Source: Pseudorhodobacter sp. (GTDB taxonomy: Bacteria; Pseudomonadota; Alphaproteobacteria; Rhodobacterales; Rhodobacteraceae). From it: a DNA stretch of 8,843 nt. Positions 5,745 through 8,843 of this stretch are shown in pieces. The position numbers and the translations under genes are program-made. Below the pieces are notes generated by a model that made no database searches, was not told the origin of the DNA, and saw only the letters and a program-made list of their open reading frames with translations. The stretch is taken from assembly GCA_024641255.1 (NCBI GenBank), contig JAHEDL010000153.1:1-8843 (forward strand), in the 5' to 3' direction. Every line of letters starts with the position of its first letter. The first letter of the stretch is position 1.

Positions 5745-6311
5745 ATGGCTTGCGTCAAACCTATTGTGATGCTGATGGATACGCCCGACGAAACCTTGGC
5801 TACGGCTGCTGCAGGCGGCGACCGCAGTGCGTTTGCGCTGTTGGTGGAACGGCATTACGACCGCATTTATGGGCTGGCCTATCGGCTGACCGGTCAGCGC
5901 GCCGAGGCGCAGGATCTGGCGCAGGATATTTGCGCCGGGTTGCCGGTAAAGCTGCGGCATTGGCGTGGCGAGGCACGGTTTACCACATGGCTTTACCGTG
6001 TGGTGGTGAATGCGGCGCATGATTTGCGGCGGCGGCAGGCGGTGCGTGCCAAGGCAGGCATCGGTTGGGGCGATTGGGAAATCGCGCGGCAAGACGAAAT
6101 CGCCGCGCAAGTCGAGGCGCAGGATTGGCTGGCGCAGGCGATGTCACGGCTGCCCATCGAATTGCGCGATACCGTGGCGCTGGTTTTGGGCGAAGAGATG
6201 ACCCAAGCCGAGGCGGCCGTGGTGCTGGGGCTGTCCGAAGGCACCATCGCGTGGCGGATGTCTGAGGTGAAGAAGCGTCTGCGGGCGATGGCGGCGGAGG
6301 ATGCAAGATGA
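5745..6311 (+). CDS. ECF-type RNA polymerase sigma factor
   Basis: A 188-residue two-domain sigma-70-family factor that directs RNA polymerase to a stress or envelope regulon. Region 2 covers ~26-98: AFALLVERHYDRIYGLAYRLTG, then DLAQDICAGLPVKL (core-binding helix) and GEARFTTWLYRVVVNAAHDLRRR (-10 recognition). A short linker leads to region 4 at ~127-183, with LPIELRDTVALVLGEEMTQAEAAVVLGLSEGTIAWRMSEVKKRLR, a helix-turn-helix for -35 recognition. There is no region 1.1 or region 3, as expected for ECF factors, and no C-terminal SnoaL-like extension. The start at 5745 follows AAGGA; a start at 5769 or 5775 is possible, but 5700 lies within a terminator stem. Its stop overlaps the VWA gene's ATG by 4 bases (ATGA), so the two are translationally coupled and the downstream protein is the natural candidate for its regulator. 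Confidence 0.88.
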   Translation: MACVKPIVMLMDTPDETLATAAAGGDRSAFALLVERHYDRIYGLAYRLTGQRAEAQDLAQDICAGLPVKLRHWRGEARFTTWLYRVVVNAAHDLRRRQAVRAKAGIGWGDWEIARQDEIAAQVEAQDWLAQAMSRLPIELRDTVALVLGEEMTQAEAAVVLGLSEGTIAWRMSEVKKRLRAMAAEDAR

Positions 6312-8224
6312 GCGATGAACTTGACGCCTTGAAAGCCGCACTGCGTACCGCCCCGGTGCCGGACCCCGCCGCGAAGGCGGCAGCGTTGCGTTTGGCGATG
6401 GATAATTTTGATCGGCTCCAAGCTTCAACCGATGCGCTGCGTCCTAAGGAAGACCACCCGGCGCGGGTGGGATTTCTGCAAAGGACGAAAGCGATGTTGA
6501 TGGCAGTTAAAACAAAACCGGTGTTGGCGGCGACCACCTCTGTTGCGGCGCTGTTGGTGGGCTTTGTGGTGATTTTGCCCTTGGTTGGGCATGGGCCGCT
6601 GCCACAGGCGCAAAAGCCGGTGGTTTCCGAAGCGCCGGAAGCCCTGATTGCAACGCCAGAGGCGGCAAAACCCTTGGCACCGGCCGCGGATAAGGCGGTT
6701 ACTTTGCAAGACACGGCACCTGCCCTCAAGGCCGCCCCGGCGGCGCGCGCGACGCTTGGCGAAGAGGCCCCGGCCGGAATTGTGGCCGACATGCCTGCGC
6801 CCATGCCAGAGCCGATGGTGCAGCCGGTGCCAAACACCGAAGCTTTTGCCAATGCCGACGCAAATCCGGTCAAGGTCACCGCAGAAGCACCGGTTTCGAC
6901 GTTCTCGATTGACGTTGATACCGCGTCTTATGCGGTGGTGCGGTCGTCGCTGAACGCGGGCAGTCTGCCCGATCCGGCGGCGGTGCGGATTGAAGAGATG
7001 GTGAATTATTTTCCCTACGCCTATCCGGCGCCGCCGCAGGGGCAGGCGTTTCGGCCAACGATCACGGTGATGCCAACGCCGTGGAACCCGAACACGCGGT
7101 TGGTCAACATTGCAATTCAAGGCGCGCTGCCCGATGTTGCAACCCGCCCGCCGCTTAATCTGGTGTTTCTGGTCGATACGTCAGGGTCGATGGAAGATGC
7201 CAACAAACTGCCGCTGTTGAAGCAATCGCTGGCGTTGCTTTTGGCGCAGTTGCGACCCGAAGATCAGGTGGCGCTTGTGGCCTATGCCGGTGCGGCGGGG
7301 GAAGTGTTGCCGCCTACTTCTGCGGCAGAGCACGCCAAGATTTTGGCCGCGCTGGATCAGCTTGCGGCGGGCGGGTCTACCGCAGGGGCGCAGGGGCTAG
7401 AGCTTGCGTATCAGGTGGCGGGCAGCATGGCGGCGTCGGGTGAGGTGAGCCGCGTTTTGTTGGCGACAGATGGCGATTTCAATGTCGGGATTGATGACCC
7501 GCAAGCGTTGAAGGATTTCATCGCCAAAAAGCGTGACAGCGGGGTTTATCTTTCGGTGCTGGGCTTTGGTCGTGGTAATTTGGACGATGCGACGATGCAG
7601 GCCTTGGCGCAAAACGGCAATGGCACGGCGTCTTACATCGACACGCTGAACGAGGCGCGCAAAGTGCTGTTCGATCAGCTGACGGGCGCGCTTTATCCGA
7701 TTGCAGATAATGTGAAAATTCAGGTCGAATGGAATCCGGCACAGGTCGCCGAGTATCGGTTGATCGGCTATGAAACCCGCGCGTTGCAGCGCGAGGATTT
7801 CAACAATGACAAGGTCGATGCCGGTGATATTGGTGCAGGCACGCAAGTGACCGCGCTATACGAGGTGACAGCACCGGGCAGCCCCGCGTTGCGCAATGAC
7901 CCGCTGCGCTATGGCTCGGCCCCGGCGGTGCAGGGTTCGGCCGAGTTGGGATATTTGCGGCTGCGCTCTGTCGCGCCGGGGGCTGCGGACAGCAGCTTGC
8001 AGGAAACCCCGATTGTGCCGGGGATGCCGGTGACCAATGACACCCGCTTTGCTGCGGCAATAGCGGGCTTTGGTCAGTTGCTGACGGGGGGCAAATATTT
8101 GGGCGATTGGGGCTGGGATCAGGCAATTGATCTGGCGCTGGCGTCGCGCGGCAGTGATGCGTTTGGCTACCGGATCGAAGCGGTTAATCTGATGCGGATG
8201 GCGAAAGCCTTGGCCGCGCAGTAG
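6308..8224 (+). CDS. Membrane-anchored VWA-domain protein (YfbK-like), putative sigma-factor partner
   Basis: A 638-residue protein. Residues 1-66 form a charged, helical, probably cytoplasmic segment. One membrane helix follows at ~72-93 (VLAATTSVAALLVGFVVILPLV), then an Ala/Pro-rich linker at ~95-190. A YfbK-type N-terminal VWA-associated region lies at ~195-280 (STFSIDVDTASYAVVR, VRIEEMVNYFPY). The VWA domain at ~284-450 has a complete MIDAS: Asp290-x-Ser292-x-Ser294, Thr358 and Asp388. A C-terminal DUF3520-like region runs from ~455 to 638. The E. coli relative YfbK is, as I recall, a lipoprotein, whereas this one has no lipobox and a transmembrane anchor. GGAGG at 6296-6300 sits 7 bases before the ATG. 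Coupling to the sigma gene suggests the N-terminal segment may hold the sigma factor and the periplasmic VWA may sense a ligand. There is no HxxxCxxC zinc motif. The VWA call is firm; the anti-sigma role is inference. Confidence 0.88.
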   Translation: MSDELDALKAALRTAPVPDPAAKAAALRLAMDNFDRLQASTDALRPKEDHPARVGFLQRTKAMLMAVKTKPVLAATTSVAALLVGFVVILPLVGHGPLPQAQKPVVSEAPEALIATPEAAKPLAPAADKAVTLQDTAPALKAAPAARATLGEEAPAGIVADMPAPMPEPMVQPVPNTEAFANADANPVKVTAEAPVSTFSIDVDTASYAVVRSSLNAGSLPDPAAVRIEEMVNYFPYAYPAPPQGQAFRPTITVMPTPWNPNTRLVNIAIQGALPDVATRPPLNLVFLVDTSGSMEDANKLPLLKQSLALLLAQLRPEDQVALVAYAGAAGEVLPPTSAAEHAKILAALDQLAAGGSTAGAQGLELAYQVAGSMAASGEVSRVLLATDGDFNVGIDDPQALKDFIAKKRDSGVYLSVLGFGRGNLDDATMQALAQNGNGTASYIDTLNEARKVLFDQLTGALYPIADNVKIQVEWNPAQVAEYRLIGYETRALQREDFNNDKVDAGDIGAGTQVTALYEVTAPGSPALRNDPLRYGSAPAVQGSAELGYLRLRSVAPGAADSSLQETPIVPGMPVTNDTRFAAAIAGFGQLLTGGKYLGDWGWDQAIDLALASRGSDAFGYRIEAVNLMRMAKALAAQ

Positions 8225-8235
8225 CGGTCATGCAA

Positions 8236-8259
8236 AAGGCCCGGCAAACGCCGGGCCTT
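8236..8259. terminator. Terminator hairpin between the VWA and hsp20 genes
   Basis: AAGGCCCGGC, AAAC loop, GCCGGGCCTT make a perfect 10-bp stem. Read on the minus strand it ends in CCTTTTGC, giving a short U-tract suitable for ending the hsp20 transcript. Read on the plus strand it follows the VWA stop codon by 11 bases but has no T-run. It probably serves both convergent units, best for hsp20. Confidence 0.7.
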
Positions 8260-8277
8260 GAACCCCTTGAACGGGAT

Positions 8278-8754
8278 TTACGCGTCGATAGTGTCAGCCT
8301 GCGTTGCGGTAACGCTGCGCGCGGCATCGGTCAGACGGCCAATTTCAATGCGGCGGGGCTTCAATGCTTCGGGCGTTTCGCGCACCAGATCAATGTGCAG
8401 CATGCCGTTTTCATGGGTTGCCCCGGTGACGCGGACATGATCGGCCAGCGCAAAGCGGCGATCAAAGGCGCGGGTGGCGATGCCGCGATGCAGATAGGTC
8501 TTTTCGCTAGCCTCGGGGGCTTTGCGGGCGCTGACATGCACGGCGCCGTCTTTCACTTCGACCGACAACTCGTCTGCGGCAAAACCGGCGACGGCAATCG
8601 AAATGCGATAGGCATCTTCGGCGGTTTTTTCAATGTTGTAAGGCGGGTAGGTCGGCTGCGCGACATCCGCAGTAAGCGCGCGGTCCATGAGGTCAGCAAT
8701 ACGGTCAAAGCCAACGGTGGCGCGGTAAAGCGGGGCAAAATCAAAGTTACGCAT
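8278..8754 (-). CDS. Hsp20-family small heat shock protein (IbpA-like)
   Basis: A 158-residue ATP-independent holdase chaperone that forms oligomers and keeps unfolding proteins refoldable by DnaK/ClpB. The N-terminal arm is MRNFDFAPLYRATVGFDRIADLMD, with the typical FDR-centred helix. The alpha-crystallin domain is at ~37-127 (YPPYNIEKTAEDAYRISIAVAGF, ELSVEVKDGAVHVSA, and the NGMLHIDL end matching the GxL motif). Ile136-Glu-Ile138 is the C-terminal I-x-I oligomerisation motif. The arrangement matches proteobacterial IbpA-type proteins. The start at 8754 is preferred because GAGG lies 6 bases upstream; the ATG at 8760 touches that site directly. The ribosome site is inside a predicted ROSE-like hairpin, pointing to heat-controlled translation. 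The gene converges on the VWA gene. Confidence 0.92.
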   Translation of the reverse strand: MRNFDFAPLYRATVGFDRIADLMDRALTADVAQPTYPPYNIEKTAEDAYRISIAVAGFAADELSVEVKDGAVHVSARKAPEASEKTYLHRGIATRAFDRRFALADHVRVTGATHENGMLHIDLVRETPEALKPRRIEIGRLTDAARSVTATQADTIDA

Positions 8755-8757
8755 GGG

Positions 8758-8776
8758 CATCCTCTTTCAAGCGATG
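8758..8776 (-). promoter_or_regulatory. ROSE-like RNA thermometer hairpin over the hsp20 ribosome binding site
   Basis: On the minus strand the leader reads CAUCGCU UGAAAG AGGAUG. CAUC pairs with GAUG and CU with AG, leaving one unpaired G (8772) opposite the AGGA Shine-Dalgarno core. UCGCU matches the conserved U(U/C)GCU of ROSE elements, where the extra G makes a weak pairing that melts on heating. The stem buries the ribosome site 6 bases before the start codon. The family logic is established for rhizobial small heat shock genes; its operation here is inferred. Confidence 0.5.
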
Positions 8777-8780
8777 GTTG

Positions 8781-8803
8781 TGCCTTCCCGAAGGGGCAAG
8801 GCA
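8781..8803 (-). promoter_or_regulatory. Upstream hairpin in the hsp20 leader
   Basis: UGCCUU and AAGGCA pair, with an inner CCC/GGG helix, a UUC loop and a two-base GC bulge. It stands 4 bases before the SD-masking hairpin. ROSE leaders usually carry one or more stable hairpins before the thermosensing one, so this fits that layout. An AT-rich GTTTATTTG at about 8803-8811 on the minus strand could be the promoter -10 region, but no matching -35 was found before the window edge. Confidence 0.4.
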
Positions 8804-8843
8804 AATAAACGCCCCAGACCCGATTGCGGCATTCCGGGGACAC

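Noticed and set aside
5925..5940. A second possible copy of the GAGGATATTT motif (CAGGATATTTGCGCC)
   Set aside because: It encodes part of sigma region 2 (QDICAG), lacks the preceding C-run, and is explained by coding sequence.
5980..6879. A 299-codon minus-strand frame across the sigma/VWA junction
   Set aside because: It is a low-complexity Ala/Ser/Gly/Pro translation opposite two firmly identified genes; an antisense artefact.
8230..8808. A 192-codon plus-strand frame covering the hsp20 region
   Set aside because: It begins inside the terminator region and runs antisense to a clear Hsp20 gene with alpha-crystallin and I-x-I motifs.

Overview
The window reads as chromosome from a GC-rich alphaproteobacterium, most likely of the Rhodobacteraceae (Rhodobacter/Pseudorhodobacter-like). 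The evidence is the codon use, the OmpA-family protein followed by a small membrane coiled-coil protein, the short peptidoglycan-binding protein ending in VYDSLIY, and a CCCCGAGGATATTT intergenic motif that I remember from that family. I see no insertion sequence, phage gene, CRISPR array, tRNA or rRNA, and no compositional island.

Layout from left to right. (1) A plus-strand pair: an inner-membrane-anchored OmpA-family protein with three internal repeats, then a 109-residue membrane/coiled-coil protein. (2) A 111-bp gap between convergent genes, with two strong hairpins and the CCCCGAGGATATTT motif. (3) A minus-strand alpha/beta hydrolase of the kynurenine-formamidase type, diverging from (4) gabD, an NAD(P)-dependent succinate-semialdehyde dehydrogenase. 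The gap between them holds a palindrome built from GTCCA half-sites. (5) A rho-independent terminator, then a secreted peptidoglycan-binding-domain protein. (6) A second terminator, then a translationally coupled operon of an ECF-type sigma factor and a large membrane-anchored von Willebrand A (VWA) protein. (7) A shared terminator hairpin between convergent genes, then a minus-strand Hsp20 small heat shock protein. Its 5' leader folds into a hairpin matching the core of a ROSE-type RNA thermometer.

The genes do not form one pathway. Three of them, the OmpA protein, the peptidoglycan-binding protein and the VWA protein, point to the cell envelope. The parts most worth following up are the sigma/VWA operon, where the VWA protein has a cytoplasmic N-terminal segment, one membrane helix and a periplasmic MIDAS-bearing sensor domain and so is a candidate unconventional anti-sigma factor, and the putative thermometer in front of hsp20. 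The gabD, hydrolase and hsp20 coding regions are ordinary family members. Start codons were corrected where Shine-Dalgarno placement or an overlapping terminator argued against the longest reading frame.
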